DNA of 64,000 nucleotides from Ectopseudomonas toyotomiensis (GCF_900115695.1 NZ_FOXK01000002.1:310001-374000); one strand, 5' to 3'; shown: positions 10,966 through 26,127, counted from the stretch's first letter. Notes: generated from the letters alone by a model not told the origin. Translations and numbers: made by a program.

Positions 10966-11537
10966 TGGCGCGGATTAACCTACTTCCCTGGCGTGAACAG
11001 CTGCGCGAGGAGCGCAAGCAGCGGTTTTTGGTAAGCCTTGTCGGTGTCCTCGTTGTGGCTGCTGGTTTGGTGTTTCTGGGGGATCAATTTCTCAGTGCGG
11101 CGATCAGCAACCAGAATGCGCGAAATGACTTCATCAAGAAGGAGATCGCAGTTCTCGATGCGCGTATCAAGGAAATCAGTGAGTTGAGAACGCGTCGCCA
11201 GCAATTGTTGGAGCGCATGAAGATTATTCAAGACTTGCAGGGTAACCGGCCAATTATCGGTCGTGTGTTCGACCAGTTGGTGAGAACGCTGCCGGACGGT
11301 GTGTATTTCACCAATGTGAAAATGGCGGGTAAGAGCATTGCCATTGTTGGTGCGGCTGAATCGAATAATCGCGTCTCGAATCTGATGCGTAACTTGGATG
11401 GTTCTGAGTGGTTAACGGCTCCTAATCTGACCGAAGTCAAAGCCGTTACTGCGGGGGCTCTGGATCAGGCGAATGTGTTTCAGTTGACGGTCCAGCAGAC
11501 GCAGCCTGATCAAGAAAAGGCGGAGGCGGTGCAATGA
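10965..11537 (+). CDS. pilN: Type IV pilus assembly protein PilN
   Basis: Bitopic inner-membrane protein of 190 residues. The conserved N-terminal PilM-binding peptide is INLLPWR (4-10), followed by one transmembrane helix (about 22-40), a coiled coil and a ferredoxin-like periplasmic fold that pairs with PilO. It overlaps pilM by one base and pilO by four. Confidence 0.96.
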
Positions 11538-12154
11538 GTATTAAAGATTCCTTGGACAGCCTGCGCAGTATTGATGTCAATGACCTTGATTTGAATAATG
11601 TTGGGTCGTGGCCTGGTGCGGTCAAATTCATTGCCGGCCTGCTACTGCTTATTGTCGTTCTGGCGTTGGGCTACAACTTTCACCTCAAGGATCTGCAAAG
11701 CATGCTCGAGCAGCGTCAGCGAGAAGAGGTGACGCTGAAGGAGCAGTTCTCCAGCAAAGCTTTTCAGGCGGCGAACCTTGAGGCCTACAAAGAGCAGATG
11801 CAGGAGATGGAGGTGTCCTTCGGCGCTCTTCTGCGTCAGCTGCCAAGCGATACCGAGGTTCCCGGGTTGCTGGAGGATATTACCCGTACCGGCCTGGGTA
11901 GTGGCTTGGAGTTCGAAGAGATCAAGCTGTTGCCGGAAGTGGCTCAGCAGTTCTATATCGAGTTGCCGATTCAGATCAAAGTCACCGGTGGTTATCACGA
12001 CCTTGCGACTTTCGTAAGCGGCGTTGCCAGTCTGCCGCGTATCGTTACCCTGCATGATTTTCAGTTGGCGCCAGCCAGTGCTGGAAACTCCAGCCGCCTG
12101 AGCATGCAGATTATGGCCAAGACCTATCGCTACAATGATAAGGGGGCTCAATAA
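11534..12154 (+). CDS. pilO: Type IV pilus assembly protein PilO
   Basis: Bitopic inner-membrane partner of PilN, 206 residues. A short cytoplasmic N-terminus precedes a transmembrane helix (about 29-47), then a periplasmic coiled coil (DLQSMLEQRQREEVTLKEQ) and a ferredoxin-like domain. The PilN-PilO heterodimer links PilM to PilP and PilQ. Start and stop overlap its neighbours, indicating coupled translation. Confidence 0.96.
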   Translation: MSIKDSLDSLRSIDVNDLDLNNVGSWPGAVKFIAGLLLLIVVLALGYNFHLKDLQSMLEQRQREEVTLKEQFSSKAFQAANLEAYKEQMQEMEVSFGALLRQLPSDTEVPGLLEDITRTGLGSGLEFEEIKLLPEVAQQFYIELPIQIKVTGGYHDLATFVSGVASLPRIVTLHDFQLAPASAGNSSRLSMQIMAKTYRYNDKGAQ

Positions 12155-12678
12155 TGAGTTTCTCTCGTTTGGTTCTGGTGGCGGGGTTCTCTCTTCTGAC
12201 AGGGTGCGGCGTCGGTGGTGATTTTTCCGATTTGCGTACCTATATGGATGAAGTGCGCGCAAAGCCTAAAGGCGCTATTGAGCCGCTGCCGACTTTTCAG
12301 CCGTATGAAAGCTTCACTTATCGTGCTGCGTCTTTACGTAGCCCGTTTCAGCCCCCGGTCAAGATCGATGTCGTAACCCGGCAAAAAGGGGCGCCAGAGA
12401 TCAAGCCTGATGAAAGTCGTGTCAAGCAATTCCTCGAAGGGTTCAACATCGAAACATTCGAGATGGTTGGCACGCTGAGAAACGATCACCAGTTATTCGC
12501 TCTGGTTAACGGTGCGGGTGGTGTTCATCGTGTAAAAGTAGGCGACTTTCTTGGGCGTAACCACGGCAAGATTCTCGTGATCGATGACTCCAAGATCGAT
12601 GTTATGGAAATTGTTCCAGATGGCGAAGGTGGCTGGCTTGAGCGACCACGCAGCCTTTCCTTGAAGGAGCGCTCCTGA
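12154..12678 (+). CDS. pilP: Type IV pilus lipoprotein PilP
   Basis: Inner-membrane lipoprotein of 174 residues connecting PilN/PilO to the PilQ secretin. The signal peptide ends at lipobox LTGC with Cys18. A disordered linker is followed by a C-terminal beta domain (FEMVGTLRNDHQLFALV...VHRVKVGDFLGRNHGKI) that binds the secretin N0 domain. Intact. Confidence 0.96.
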   Translation: MSFSRLVLVAGFSLLTGCGVGGDFSDLRTYMDEVRAKPKGAIEPLPTFQPYESFTYRAASLRSPFQPPVKIDVVTRQKGAPEIKPDESRVKQFLEGFNIETFEMVGTLRNDHQLFALVNGAGGVHRVKVGDFLGRNHGKILVIDDSKIDVMEIVPDGEGGWLERPRSLSLKERS

Positions 12679-12733
12679 CGGGGCGGGGTGAGAAATGAAT
12701 ATAAATAATCTGTCTGCCACACGGGATACGAAA

Positions 12734-14846
12734 ATGAACAGCTCTCTTTCGCGTCTTAGCGTCGCTCTGCTGGCGGCGCTGCTGTCGCCCGCGGTATTGG
12801 CGGCCAATCTTCAGGATTTGAATGTCGCCAGTTTGCCTGGTGATCGAGTTGAGCTGAAGCTTTCCTTCGATGAGCCGGTAACGGCTCCTCGCGGCTATAC
12901 CATCGAGCAGCCTGCGCGTATCGCTTTGGATCTGCCGGGAGTGTCGAACAAGCTCGGCTCCAAGAATCGTGAACTGGGCGTCGGTAATGCGCGTAGCGTT
13001 ACCATTGTCGAGGCCAAGGACCGTACCCGTCTGATCGTCAACCTCACCAGTCTGGCGCCATACAGCACTCGAGTTGAGGGTAATGATCTGTATGTTCTGG
13101 TTGGTGATTCTTCTGCTGTCGCGTCGCGGCCCTCTGCCTCGGCGCCTGCTTCGGTAGCGGCGGTTCCGCCCAAGAAAACCTACGGTCCTCAACCGAAAAC
13201 AATCAGTAATATCGACTTTCAGCGTGGGGAGCAGGGTGAGGGCAATATCGTCATTACCCTTTCCGATGCATCGGTGAGCCCTGATATCCAGGAGCAGGGC
13301 GGGAAGATCCGTCTGGACTTCGCCAAAACTGACCTGCCCGAGTCGCTGCGTGTACGGCTGGATGTGAAGGATTTCGCGACGCCGGTGCAGTTCGTCAGTG
13401 CCACGGGTAGCGCAGACAGAACCAGTATCGTGATTGAACCAGTCGGTTTATACGATTACCTGGCTTACCAGACCGAGAACAAGCTGACGTTGAGTGTCAA
13501 ACCTCTCACTCAGGATGACGTAGAACGCCGCAAGGCTGAGCGCTTTGCTTATACCGGGGAGAAATTGTCGCTCAACTTTCAGGATATCGATGTGCGTTCG
13601 GTGCTGCAGCTGATTGCGGACTTCACTGATCTGAACCTGGTTGCAAGCGATACTGTCGCCGGCAATATCACTCTGCGTTTGCAGAACGTGCCATGGGATC
13701 AGGCGTTGGACCTGGTGCTGAAGACCAAGGGGCTCGACAAGCGTCAGGTCGGCAATGTCTTGTTGGTGGCGCCGGCGGACGAGATCGCCGCTCGTGAGCG
13801 TCAAGAACTGGAGTCGCAGAAGCAGATCGCCGAACTCGCCCCGCTGCGTCGTGAGCTGATTCAGGTGAACTACGCCAAGGCGGCCGATATGGCCAAACTG
13901 TTCCAGTCGGTCACCAGTGCTGATGGTTCAGCGGATGTACGAGGCTCTGTAACCGTCGATGATCGCACCAATAGCATCATTGCCTATCAGACCCAGGAGC
14001 GCCTTGACGAACTGCGTCGCATCATCGCTCAGTTAGACATTCCTGTGCGTCAGGTGATGATCGAGGCTCGTATTGTTGAGGCGAACGTGAATTACGACAA
14101 GGCGTTGGGAGTTCGTTGGGGGGGGCTCGACTCGTCGGGGTAATTGGAGTCTTTATGGTAAGGACGGTGCAACCTCCTTTGACGATGGGCAGGCCTTTTT
14201 GCCCGGCACTGACACCATAGGAGATTTCACATTGGAGGATGGCGTTGCTCCCGTGCCTTTCGTCGATATGGGGGTTGCAGCCAGCACTTCGGGTATCGGT
14301 ATTGGCTTCCTGACAGACAATCTTGTTCTGGATCTACAGCTTTCCGCTATGGAAAGCTCTGGAAATGGTGAAGTTGTTTCTCAGCCCAAGGTGGTTACTG
14401 CAGATAAAGAAACTGCAAAAATTCTCAAGGGGCAGGAGGTTCCGTATCAAGAAGCCAGCTCCAGTGGGGCCACCTCCACATCCTTCAAGGAAGCGGCACT
14501 GTCTCTTGAGGTGACGCCTCAAATCACCCCAGACAATCGAATTATCATGGAGGTGAAGGTTACCAAGGACGCGCCTGACTTTCAGCGAGCTATCAACGGC
14601 GTTCCTCCGATCAACAAGAATGAGGTCAACGCTAAGGTTTTGGTTTCTGATGGTGAAACGATCGTCATTGGTGGCGTTTTCGAGAATACCCAAACCAAGG
14701 CTATTGAAAAGGTCCCGTTCTTAGGCGATTTGCCTTATCTGGGGCGGTTGTTCCGCCGCGATATCGTGCAGGACAACAAGACCGAGTTGCTGGTTTTCCT
14801 CACTCCGCGCATCATGAACAACCAAGCCATTGCCGTGAACCGATGA
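12734..14846 (+). CDS. pilQ: Type IV pilus secretin PilQ, frameshifted at an 8-G run
   Basis: Outer-membrane secretin through which the pilus exits. The reading frame from 12734 (signal peptide MNSSLSRLSVALLAALL; an alternative ATG is at 12695) covers the AMIN domains, STN domain and start of the secretin, then stops at 14143. The rest of the secretin reads in another frame to 14846. The switch falls at eight Gs (14118-14125). With seven Gs the junction reads RWGGSTRRGNWSLYGKDG, which matches the recalled P. aeruginosa RWGGAYHKGNWSGYGKDG, and the product would be 703 residues (714 in P. aeruginosa). As written, PilQ is truncated. A sequencing error, a slippage-prone ON/OFF tract and a fixed mutation are all possible. 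Confidence 0.92.
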
Positions 14847-14851
14847 CCTAA

Positions 14852-15370
14852 GTGCGGAATGTAATCCTCGTGGGCCCGATGGGAGCTGGAAAGAGCACCA
14901 TCGGGCGTTTGCTTGCCAAAGAACTGCGTTTGTCTTTCAAAGACTCCGACAAGGAGATCGAGCAGCGCACCGGTGCTGATATACCCTGGATCTTCGATGT
15001 CGAGGGTGAGCAGGGCTTTCGTGAGCGGGAGCGGGCGGTGATCGCCGAGCTCTCGATGCAGGACGGTCTTGTGTTGGCCACTGGCGGCGGGGCGGTTATG
15101 CGTCCGGAGAATCGCCAGGCGCTGCATGCCGGCGGCCGGGTCGTGTACCTGCATACTTCGGTGGAGCAGCAGATCGACCGCACGTCGCGCGATCGTAATC
15201 GTCCGTTGTTGCGCACGGCCAATCCGGCTCAGGTACTCAGGGATCTGATGGCCATGCGTGATCCTCTGTATCGAGAGGTCGCCGATATCATCATCGAGAC
15301 GGACGAGCGTCCGCCGCGTATGGTGGTTCAGGAAATTCTGTCGCGTCTGGAAGCCTTGTCGCCCCGTTAA
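14852..15370 (+). CDS. aroK: Shikimate kinase
   Basis: Phosphorylates shikimate at O3, step five of chorismate synthesis. It has 172 residues from GTG at 14852, six bases after pilQ ends. Walker A is GPMGAGKST near the N-terminus, with the shikimate-binding [13 protein letters not shown] and the glycine-rich [13 protein letters not shown]. It is probably co-transcribed with aroB 51 bases downstream. Confidence 0.96.
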   Translation: MRNVILVGPMGAGKSTIGRLLAKELRLSFKDSDKEIEQRTGADIPWIFDVEGEQGFRERERAVIAELSMQDGLVLATGGGAVMRPENRQALHAGGRVVYLHTSVEQQIDRTSRDRNRPLLRTANPAQVLRDLMAMRDPLYREVADIIIETDERPPRMVVQEILSRLEALSPR

Positions 15371-15421
15371 AGCGCGGGGCGAACTGCGCTATCCTAGTGG
15401 CCTTTTTATCCTGGGGGCCTC

Positions 15422-16525
15422 ATGCAGACTCTTCATGTCGATCTCGCTGAACGCAGCTATCCCATTTATATCGGTCAGGGGCTGCTGTCCCGACCTGAAC
15501 TGCTCACTCAGCACATAGCTGGTCGGCAGGTGGCGATCGTGACCAATGACACCGTCGCGCCGCTGTATCTGCAGACGCTGCTGCAGGTGCTCGAGGGCTA
15601 CAGCGTCACCTCCGTGGTGCTGCCCGATGGTGAGGCGTTCAAGAACTGGGAAACCTTGCAACTGATCTTCGATGGACTGCTGAGCGCTCGACATGATCGC
15701 CGCACCACTGTCGTGGCGCTTGGTGGCGGTGTGATCGGTGATATGGCGGGCTTTGCTGCGGCCTGTTATCAGCGTGGCGTCGATTTCATCCAGGTCCCGA
15801 CGACCCTGCTATCTCAGGTCGATTCGTCGGTGGGCGGCAAGACAGGCATCAATCATCCACTGGGCAAGAACATGGTGGGTGCCTTCTATCAGCCCAAGGC
15901 CGTTCTGATCGATACGAGCAGTCTGAACACTTTGCCCGTTCGCGAATTGTCGGCTGGCCTTGCCGAGGTCATCAAGTATGGCCTGATCTGCGATGAGCCC
16001 TTCCTGGTATGGCTGGAGCAGAATATGCCGGCCTTGCGTGCGCTTGATCAGCAGGCGCTTACCGAAGCTATCGAGCGATCCTGTGCGGCCAAGGCGCGTG
16101 TCGTCGCTGCGGACGAGCGTGAGTCGGGAGTGCGTGCCACTCTCAATCTCGGCCACACCTTTGGGCATGCCATCGAGACCGAGCAGGGGTATGGCGTGTG
16201 GCTGCATGGCGAGGCCGTTGCCGCTGGAACGGTGATGGCGCTGGAAATGTCCTATCGCCTGGGCTGGCTGTCGGCGGCGGATCGAGACCGAGGTGTACGT
16301 CTGTTGCAGGCTGCCGGGCTGCCAGTGGTGCCGCCGCAGGATATGACGCCTGCGCAGTTCCTCGAGCATATGGCAGTGGACAAGAAGGTGCTCGATGGTC
16401 AGCTGCGTCTCGTGTTGCTCAAGCGATTGGGTGAGGCTGTAGTGACTGCTGACTACCCGCGTGAAATTCTCGACGCCACGCTGCGTAGCGATTACGCAGC
16501 GCTGGCTCTGTCGTCCAACTCTTGA
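15422..16525 (+). CDS. aroB: 3-dehydroquinate synthase
   Basis: Second enzyme of the shikimate pathway: converts DAHP to 3-dehydroquinate using NAD and a divalent metal. It has 367 residues. Visible family features are [15 protein letters not shown] (NAD binding), [19 protein letters not shown], and metal-ligand histidines in [12 protein letters not shown] and [10 protein letters not shown]. It lies in the standard aroK-aroB-damX order. Confidence 0.97.
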   Translation: MQTLHVDLAERSYPIYIGQGLLSRPELLTQHIAGRQVAIVTNDTVAPLYLQTLLQVLEGYSVTSVVLPDGEAFKNWETLQLIFDGLLSARHDRRTTVVALGGGVIGDMAGFAAACYQRGVDFIQVPTTLLSQVDSSVGGKTGINHPLGKNMVGAFYQPKAVLIDTSSLNTLPVRELSAGLAEVIKYGLICDEPFLVWLEQNMPALRALDQQALTEAIERSCAAKARVVAADERESGVRATLNLGHTFGHAIETEQGYGVWLHGEAVAAGTVMALEMSYRLGWLSAADRDRGVRLLQAAGLPVVPPQDMTPAQFLEHMAVDKKVLDGQLRLVLLKRLGEAVVTADYPREILDATLRSDYAALALSSNS

Positions 16526-16535
16526 AGAGTGATCC

Positions 16536-18071
16536 ATGACCAGTTTGCATGCTGACGAAGCTTTCCTGGCGCATTACCAGTTCAGTCACGACCCCTTTGC
16601 GCCGCGCGTACCTGGCTTCAAGTTCTTCCCGGCGCAGCGCAAGCCAGTGTTGGGGCAATTGCATCACCTTGCACGTTACAGTCAGCTGTTGCTCGCAGTG
16701 GTCGGGCCCGAAGGTAGTGGTAAGACGCTGCTGCGTCAGGCATTGGTGGCCAGTACCAACAAGCAGGCGGTGCAGAGCATTGTCGTTGCGCAGGGCGTCA
16801 CCGGTAGCGAGGCGCTGCTGCGCCAGGTCGCTCAGGGGCTGTCCATTGCTCAGGCTGATGTGCGTTCGATTCTGGCGCAGGTAGCGCAGTTGGCGTTGAC
16901 CGGGCAGGAGGTCTATCTGCTGGTCGACGATGCTCATCAGCTGGATGACGCGGCATTGAAGGGCGTCTTGGCGCTTGCTGCGGGAAATGCCGAAGGGCGC
17001 CCACATATCTTTCTGTTTGCCGAGCAGGATCTGTTGGCGCGCTTGGAGGCGCTGGCAGGTGGCGAGGAGTGTTATCACGCGATCGAGCTTCAGCCTTACG
17101 CCGAAGAAGAGACGCGAGACTATTTGGCGCAGCGGCTCGACGGGGCCGGTCAGAGTATCGATCTGTTGAGCGAAGAGCAGATCGAGGACATTCATGTTCG
17201 TGCTCAGGGGTGGCCCGGAGCAATCAATCAAGAGGCGCGTGAACTGCTGGTCGAGCAGATGCTCGCGCAGCGCTCGGCTGGTCGTGGTACGGGCGGCGGT
17301 TTTGCCCTGCCGAAAAAGCATCTGTTGGCGCTGGCCGTCGTGCTGGTAGGTGTTGCCGCTGCCTGGTTCATGCAGGGGCGCGAGTCCGCCCCGCCGGCGC
17401 CGGTGGCTAGCAACACGTCGCTACCTTTGCAGTCCTCCACGCCGCCTGTAGAAGCTGAAGAGCCGGCGCAAGCGCCTGCTGCGGAAAGTCGCGCGCCAGC
17501 CATTGAATTCGCAGGCGCCAGTCAGCCGCTGCCATTGCCGCTTGTGGGGGAATCGCAAGCCGTTATTCGTCAGCCTCTGGCTGAGGCGGCGGGTGAAGAA
17601 CTGGATAACTTTGAGCCGCCAGCGTCGCCTGAGCCCTCGACAGTCATTCCGCCTTCGGCTCCAATCACTGCTGCACCTGCACCTGCACCTGCACCTGCAC
17701 CTGCACCTGCCAAGCAGCCTGAGCCTGTTACGCCGAAGTCAGCGACTCCGGCTCCCGCGCCGGCTCCGGCTGTGGCCTCAGGTGGGGTGGCGACCAACTG
17801 GTACGCGCAGCAGCCGGCGTCCCGCTATGCCTTGCAGGTGGTCGGGTCGCGTTCGGAGGCCAATATTCAGGCGCTGGTGCGTGAGGGTGGCAGCGAATAC
17901 CGTTACTTCAAGAAAGTCCACCAGGGGCAGCCGCTGTACGTGCTGACCTATGGTAGCTTCTCCAGTCGCGATGCTGCTCAGGCAGCCGTGAAAACCTTGC
18001 CTGCCAAGCTGCAGGCGGGCAAGCCCTGGCCTCGTACCCTGGGTAGCATCCAGCAGGAAATGAGCCGCTAA
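16536..18071 (+). CDS. DamX-like AAA/SPOR-domain cell-division protein
   Basis: 511-residue bitopic protein. The N-terminal AAA ATPase has Walker A GPEGSGKT (57-64) and Walker B YLLVDDA (127-133), resembling ExeA/DamX ATPases. One transmembrane helix (262-279) follows, then a Pro/Ala-rich periplasmic linker and a C-terminal SPOR domain (about 425-511: YALQVVGSRSEANIQALV) that should bind denuded septal glycan. The linker contains (AP)n encoded by six TGCACC units. It is ten bases after aroB, as in the dam-damX context of enterics. A role in division is inferred from the family. Confidence 0.85.
   Translation: MTSLHADEAFLAHYQFSHDPFAPRVPGFKFFPAQRKPVLGQLHHLARYSQLLLAVVGPEGSGKTLLRQALVASTNKQAVQSIVVAQGVTGSEALLRQVAQGLSIAQADVRSILAQVAQLALTGQEVYLLVDDAHQLDDAALKGVLALAAGNAEGRPHIFLFAEQDLLARLEALAGGEECYHAIELQPYAEEETRDYLAQRLDGAGQSIDLLSEEQIEDIHVRAQGWPGAINQEARELLVEQMLAQRSAGRGTGGGFALPKKHLLALAVVLVGVAAAWFMQGRESAPPAPVASNTSLPLQSSTPPVEAEEPAQAPAAESRAPAIEFAGASQPLPLPLVGESQAVIRQPLAEAAGEELDNFEPPASPEPSTVIPPSAPITAAPAPAPAPAPAPAKQPEPVTPKSATPAPAPAPAVASGGVATNWYAQQPASRYALQVVGSRSEANIQALVREGGSEYRYFKKVHQGQPLYVLTYGSFSSRDAAQAAVKTLPAKLQAGKPWPRTLGSIQQEMSR
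17672..17707 (+). repeat. Six tandem copies of hexamer TGCACC in the damX-like gene
   Basis: Exact tandem hexamers encode alternating Ala-Pro in the periplasmic linker. Copy changes would keep the frame and only alter linker length. Confidence 0.85.
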
Positions 18072-18169
18072 GCGCTCTGTCCCAAGATGACTGCTTGGTC
18101 GTTAGCACGACCTTGCGGTCTTATCCTTCGTTTTTGCGACATAAATATTCACCCCCTCGTCACGAAAAT

Positions 18170-18198
18170 TTGTGACGCCATGGGTGGATATGTACAAT
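18170..18198 (+). promoter_or_regulatory. Sigma70-type promoter for gltBD
   Basis: TTGTGA (18170-18175), a 17-base spacer ending in TG (18191-18192) and TACAAT (18193-18198). It lies in the 238-base gap after damX, about 105 bases before the gltB ATG. I see no convincing terminator for damX in this gap. Confidence 0.55.
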
Positions 18199-18309
18199 GA
18201 CCTCCCTTTTGCCTGTGCAAAGCTGGCCCGTGCCCGCTTTTCGGGTTTAAGTAATTGAATTAGAAAGTAATTTGCCTGAGGTCTAGGCAGCCTGGTGAGA
18301 GTTTCCCCT

Positions 18310-21300
18310 ATGAAAGCAGGTTTGTACCGTCCTGATGAGTTCAAGGATAACTGCGGCTTCGGCTTGATCGCCCATATGCAAGGTGAGCCTAGTCATCACC
18401 TGCTTAATACCGCTATTGAGGCCCTCACCTGCATGACTCACCGCGGTGGTATCAACGCCGACGGCAAGACCGGTGATGGCTGTGGCCTGCTGATCCAGAA
18501 GCCCGATCAATTCCTGCGCGCCATCGCCCAGGAGCAATTCGGCGTCGAACTGCCTGCGCAATATGCCGTGGGCATGGTGTTCTTCAATCAGGATTCGGCC
18601 AAGGCCGAGACTGCGCGCGAGAACATGAACCGTGAAATTCAGGCTGCCGGCCTGCAACTGGTGGGCTGGCGCAAGGTGCCAATCGACACCAGTGTGCTCG
18701 GTAGGCTGGCGCTGGAGCGCCTGCCGCAGATCGAGCAGGTGTTCATCGGTGGTGATGGCCTGTCCGACCAGGAATTCGCCATCAAGCTGTTCAGCGCCCG
18801 CCGTCGTTCCTCGGTGGCCAATGCCGACGACAGCGATCACTACATCTGCAGCTTTTCGCACAAGACCATCATCTACAAAGGCCTGATGATGCCGGCGGAC
18901 CTGCAGCAGTTCTACCCGGATCTGGGTGACGAGCGCCTGCAGACCGCCATCGCGGTTTTCCACCAGCGCTTCTCCACCAACACCCTGCCGAAGTGGCCGC
19001 TGGCGCAGCCCTTCCGCTATCTCGCGCACAACGGCGAGATCAACACCATCACTGGCAACCGCAACTGGGCGCAGGCCCGTCGCACCAAATTCGCCAACGA
19101 GCTGATCCCTGATCTCGACGAGTTAGGCCCGTTGGTCAACCGCGTCGGCTCCGACTCCTCGAGCATGGACAACATGCTCGAGCTGATGGTCACCGGTGGC
19201 ATCGATCTGTTCCGTGGCCTGCGCATGATCATTCCGCCGGCCTGGCAGAACGTCGAGACCATGGACGCCGACCTGCGCGCGTTCTACGAATACAACTCCA
19301 TGCACATGGAGCCCTGGGACGGCCCGGCCGGCGTGGTACTGACCGATGGTCGCCATGCCGTATGCCTGCTCGACCGTAACGGTCTGCGCCCGGCGCGTTG
19401 GGTCACCACCAAGAACGGCTACATCACCCTGGCGTCGGAAATCGGCGTGTGGGACTACCAGCCCGAAGACGTCATCGCCAAGGGCCGTGTCGGCCCGGGG
19501 CAGATCCTCGCCGTCGACACCGAAACCGGCCAGGTGCTGGACACCGAGTCCATCGACAGCCGCCTGAAGTCGCGCCACCCCTACAAGCTGTGGCTGCGCA
19601 AGCATGCCCAGCGCATCAAGGCGACGCTGGAAGACCGTGACCATGGTTCGGCCTTCTACGACCCGGATCAGCTCAAGCAGTACATGAAGATGTTCCAGGT
19701 CACCTTCGAGGAGCGTGACCAGGTGCTGCGTCCGCTCGGTGAGCAGGGCCAGGAAGCCGTCGGCTCCATGGGCGATGACACGCCGATGGCGGTGCTCAGC
19801 CAGCGCGTGCGTTCGCCGTACGACTACTTCCGCCAGCAGTTCGCGCAGGTCACCAACCCGCCGATTGACCCGTTGCGCGAAGCCATCGTGATGTCCCTGG
19901 AAATCTGCCTGGGCGCCGAGCGCAACATCTTCAGCGAGTCGCCGGAGCACGCCACCCGCGTGATCCTCAGCAGCCCGGTGATTTCGCCGGCCAAGTGGCG
20001 CGCGCTGATGAACCTGGATCGCCCTGGTTTCGACCGTCATGTCATCGACATGAACTACGACGAGTCGCTGGGTCTGGAAGCCGCCGTGCGCAACATGGCC
20101 GACCAGGCCGAGGAAGCCGTGCGTGCCGGCAAGGTGCTGTTGGTGCTGACCGATCGCCATATCGCTCCGGGCAAGCTGCCGGCACATGCCGCGCTGGTTA
20201 CCGGCGCCGTGCATCACCGCCTGACCGAGAAAGGTCTGCGCTGCGACTGCAACATTCTTGTAGAAACCGCCACCGCGCGTGACCCGCACCACTACGCTGT
20301 GCTGCTGGGCTTCGGCGCCTCGGCGGTGTATCCGTTCCTGGCTTACGAAGTGCTGGGCGACCTGATCCGCACCGGTGAAGTGCTGGGTGATCTGTACGAA
20401 GTGTTCAAGTACTACCGCAAGGGCATCTCCAAAGGCCTGCTGAAGATCCTGTCGAAGATGGGTATCTCCACGGTCGCGTCCTATCGCGGTGCGCAACTGT
20501 TCGAGGCGGTCGGCCTGGCCGATGAAGTCACCGAACTGTGCTTCCGTGGCGTGGCCAGCCGTATCCAGGGCGCGCGTTTCGTCGACATCGAAAGCGAGCA
20601 GAAGCTGTTGTCCCAGGAGGCCTGGAACAACCGCAAGTCGATCCAGCAGGGCGGCCTGCTCAAGTTCGTCTATGGCGGCGAATACCACGCCTACAACCCG
20701 GACGTGGTACGCACGCTGCAAGAGGCCGTGCAGCAGGGCAACTACGAGAAGTACAAGGAATACTCGACGCTGGTCGACACCCGCCCGGTGTCGATGATCC
20801 GCGACCTGCTCAAGGTCAAGGAGTCCGCCACGCCGATCAGCCTCGACGAAGTCGAGCCGCTGCAGTCGATCTTCAAGCGCTTCGACGCCGCCGGTATCTC
20901 CCTCGGCGCGCTGTCGCCCGAGGCGCACGAGGCGCTGGCCGAGGCGATGAACCGCCTGGGTGGTCGCTCCAACTCCGGCGAGGGCGGCGAAGACCCGGCC
21001 CGCTACGGCACCATCAAGAGCTCGAAGATCAAGCAGGTGGCTACCGGCCGCTTTGGCGTGACCCCAGAATACCTGGTCAACGCCGAAGTACTGCAGATCA
21101 AGGTGGCCCAGGGCGCCAAGCCCGGTGAGGGCGGCCAATTGCCGGGCGGCAAGGTCAACGGTCTGATCGCCAAGCTGCGCTACGCGGTGCCGGGCGTGAC
21201 CCTGATTTCGCCGCCGCCGCACCACGATATCTACTCCATCGAAGACCTGGCGCAGTTGATCTATGACCTCAAGCAGGTCAACCCGAAGGCGCTGGTGTCG

Positions 21301-22758
21301 GTCAAGCTGGTGGCAGAAGCCGGTGTTGGCACCATCGCCGCTGGCGTGGCCAAGGCCTACGCTGACCTGATCACCATTTCCGGGTACGACGGTGGTACTG
21401 GCGCCTCGCCGCTGACTTCCATCCGTTATGCCGGCGCGCCCTGGGAACTGGGCCTGGCCGAAACCCACCAGACCCTGCGTGGCAATGACCTGCGCGGCAA
21501 GGTGCGGGTACAGACCGACGGTGGTCTGAAAACCGGTCTGGACGTGATCAAGGCAGCCATCCTCGGCGCCGAGAGTTTCGGCTTCGGTACCGCGCCGATG
21601 GTGGCCCTGGGCTGCAAATACCTGCGCATCTGCCACCTGAACAACTGCGCCACCGGCGTGGCCACGCAGAACGACAAGCTGCGCAAGGATCACTTCATCG
21701 GCACTGTCGAGATGGTGATGAACTTCTTCACCTACGTCGCCGAGGAAACCCGCGAGTGGCTGGCCAAGCTGGGCGTGCGCAGCCTCGAAGAGCTGATCGG
21801 GCGTACCGACCTGCTCGAAGTGCTACCGGGTGAAACCGCCAAGCAGGGCAACCTGGATCTGTCGCCGCTGCTGGCCAGCGCGCATATCCCGGCTGACAAG
21901 CCGCAGTTCTGCCAGGTGCCGAAGAACCCGCCGTTCGACGAAGGCCTGCTGGCCGAGAAGATGGTGGAAATGGCCAAGGACGCCATCGCCAACAAAACCG
22001 GTGGTGAGTTCGAGCTGAACATCGGCAACTGCGACCGTTCCATCGGTGCGCGCATTTCCGGTGAGATCGCCCGCGTGCATGGCAACCAGGGCATGGTTGA
22101 TGCGCCGATCACCTTCCGCTTCAAGGGCACTGCCGGGCAGAGCTTCGGCGTGTGGAACGCCGGTGGTCTGCACCTGCGCCTGGAAGGCGACGCCAACGAC
22201 TACGTCGGCAAGGGCATGACCGCAGGCAAGATCGTCATTACCCCTCCGGCTGGCAGCCCGTTCGCTACCGAGGACAGCGCGATCATCGGCAACACCTGCC
22301 TGTACGGCGCCACTGGCGGCAAGCTGTTCGCCACCGGCACCGCGGGTGAGCGTTTCGCCGTGCGCAACTCCGGCGCCCATGCCGTGGTGGAAGGTACTGG
22401 CGATCACTGCTGCGAGTACATGACCGGCGGTTTCGTCTGCGTACTGGGCAAGACCGGCTACAACTTCGGCTCGGGCATGACCGGCGGTTTCGCCTACGTG
22501 CTCGACATGGACAACGGCTTCTACGACCGCGTCAACCACGAGCTGGTGGAGATCCAACGCATCAACAATGAAGCGATGGAGGCTTACCGCAGCCACCTGG
22601 AAAGCGTGCTCGCCGAGTATGTCGAGGAAACCGGCAGCGAGTGGGGCCAGAACCTGCTGGAAAACCTGGACGATTACCTGCGCAAGTTCTGGCTGGTGAA
22701 ACCGAAAGCGGCCAGTCTGAAGTCGCTGCTGTCCAGCACCCGTGCCAACCCGCAATAA
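18310..22758 (+). CDS. gltB: Glutamate synthase (NADPH) large subunit
   Basis: Transfers the glutamine amide to 2-oxoglutarate, giving two glutamates (GOGAT). The start is the ATG at 18310 ([18 protein letters not shown]), giving 1482 residues. Cys15 becomes the N-terminal nucleophile after propeptide removal, as in class II amidotransferases. The order is GATase domain, central domain, FMN synthase domain and C-terminal beta-helix (GXXG repeats). [3Fe-4S] ligands are C1102, C1108 and C1113. A GTG five codons upstream is possible but poorly supported. Confidence 0.97.
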   Translation: MKAGLYRPDEFKDNCGFGLIAHMQGEPSHHLLNTAIEALTCMTHRGGINADGKTGDGCGLLIQKPDQFLRAIAQEQFGVELPAQYAVGMVFFNQDSAKAETARENMNREIQAAGLQLVGWRKVPIDTSVLGRLALERLPQIEQVFIGGDGLSDQEFAIKLFSARRRSSVANADDSDHYICSFSHKTIIYKGLMMPADLQQFYPDLGDERLQTAIAVFHQRFSTNTLPKWPLAQPFRYLAHNGEINTITGNRNWAQARRTKFANELIPDLDELGPLVNRVGSDSSSMDNMLELMVTGGIDLFRGLRMIIPPAWQNVETMDADLRAFYEYNSMHMEPWDGPAGVVLTDGRHAVCLLDRNGLRPARWVTTKNGYITLASEIGVWDYQPEDVIAKGRVGPGQILAVDTETGQVLDTESIDSRLKSRHPYKLWLRKHAQRIKATLEDRDHGSAFYDPDQLKQYMKMFQVTFEERDQVLRPLGEQGQEAVGSMGDDTPMAVLSQRVRSPYDYFRQQFAQVTNPPIDPLREAIVMSLEICLGAERNIFSESPEHATRVILSSPVISPAKWRALMNLDRPGFDRHVIDMNYDESLGLEAAVRNMADQAEEAVRAGKVLLVLTDRHIAPGKLPAHAALVTGAVHHRLTEKGLRCDCNILVETATARDPHHYAVLLGFGASAVYPFLAYEVLGDLIRTGEVLGDLYEVFKYYRKGISKGLLKILSKMGISTVASYRGAQLFEAVGLADEVTELCFRGVASRIQGARFVDIESEQKLLSQEAWNNRKSIQQGGLLKFVYGGEYHAYNPDVVRTLQEAVQQGNYEKYKEYSTLVDTRPVSMIRDLLKVKESATPISLDEVEPLQSIFKRFDAAGISLGALSPEAHEALAEAMNRLGGRSNSGEGGEDPARYGTIKSSKIKQVATGRFGVTPEYLVNAEVLQIKVAQGAKPGEGGQLPGGKVNGLIAKLRYAVPGVTLISPPPHHDIYSIEDLAQLIYDLKQVNPKALVSVKLVAEAGVGTIAAGVAKAYADLITISGYDGGTGASPLTSIRYAGAPWELGLAETHQTLRGNDLRGKVRVQTDGGLKTGLDVIKAAILGAESFGFGTAPMVALGCKYLRICHLNNCATGVATQNDKLRKDHFIGTVEMVMNFFTYVAEETREWLAKLGVRSLEELIGRTDLLEVLPGETAKQGNLDLSPLLASAHIPADKPQFCQVPKNPPFDEGLLAEKMVEMAKDAIANKTGGEFELNIGNCDRSIGARISGEIARVHGNQGMVDAPITFRFKGTAGQSFGVWNAGGLHLRLEGDANDYVGKGMTAGKIVITPPAGSPFATEDSAIIGNTCLYGATGGKLFATGTAGERFAVRNSGAHAVVEGTGDHCCEYMTGGFVCVLGKTGYNFGSGMTGGFAYVLDMDNGFYDRVNHELVEIQRINNEAMEAYRSHLESVLAEYVEETGSEWGQNLLENLDDYLRKFWLVKPKAASLKSLLSSTRANPQ

Positions 22759-22783
22759 GAATGCGCCTGAAGTGGTTTGATGA

Positions 22784-26127
<3,344 letters not shown>

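Noticed and set aside
19123-21693. An 856-codon open frame on the reverse strand opposite gltB
   Set aside because: It is antisense to a well-conserved enzyme, has low-complexity residue use typical of high-G+C shadows and no domain I recognise.
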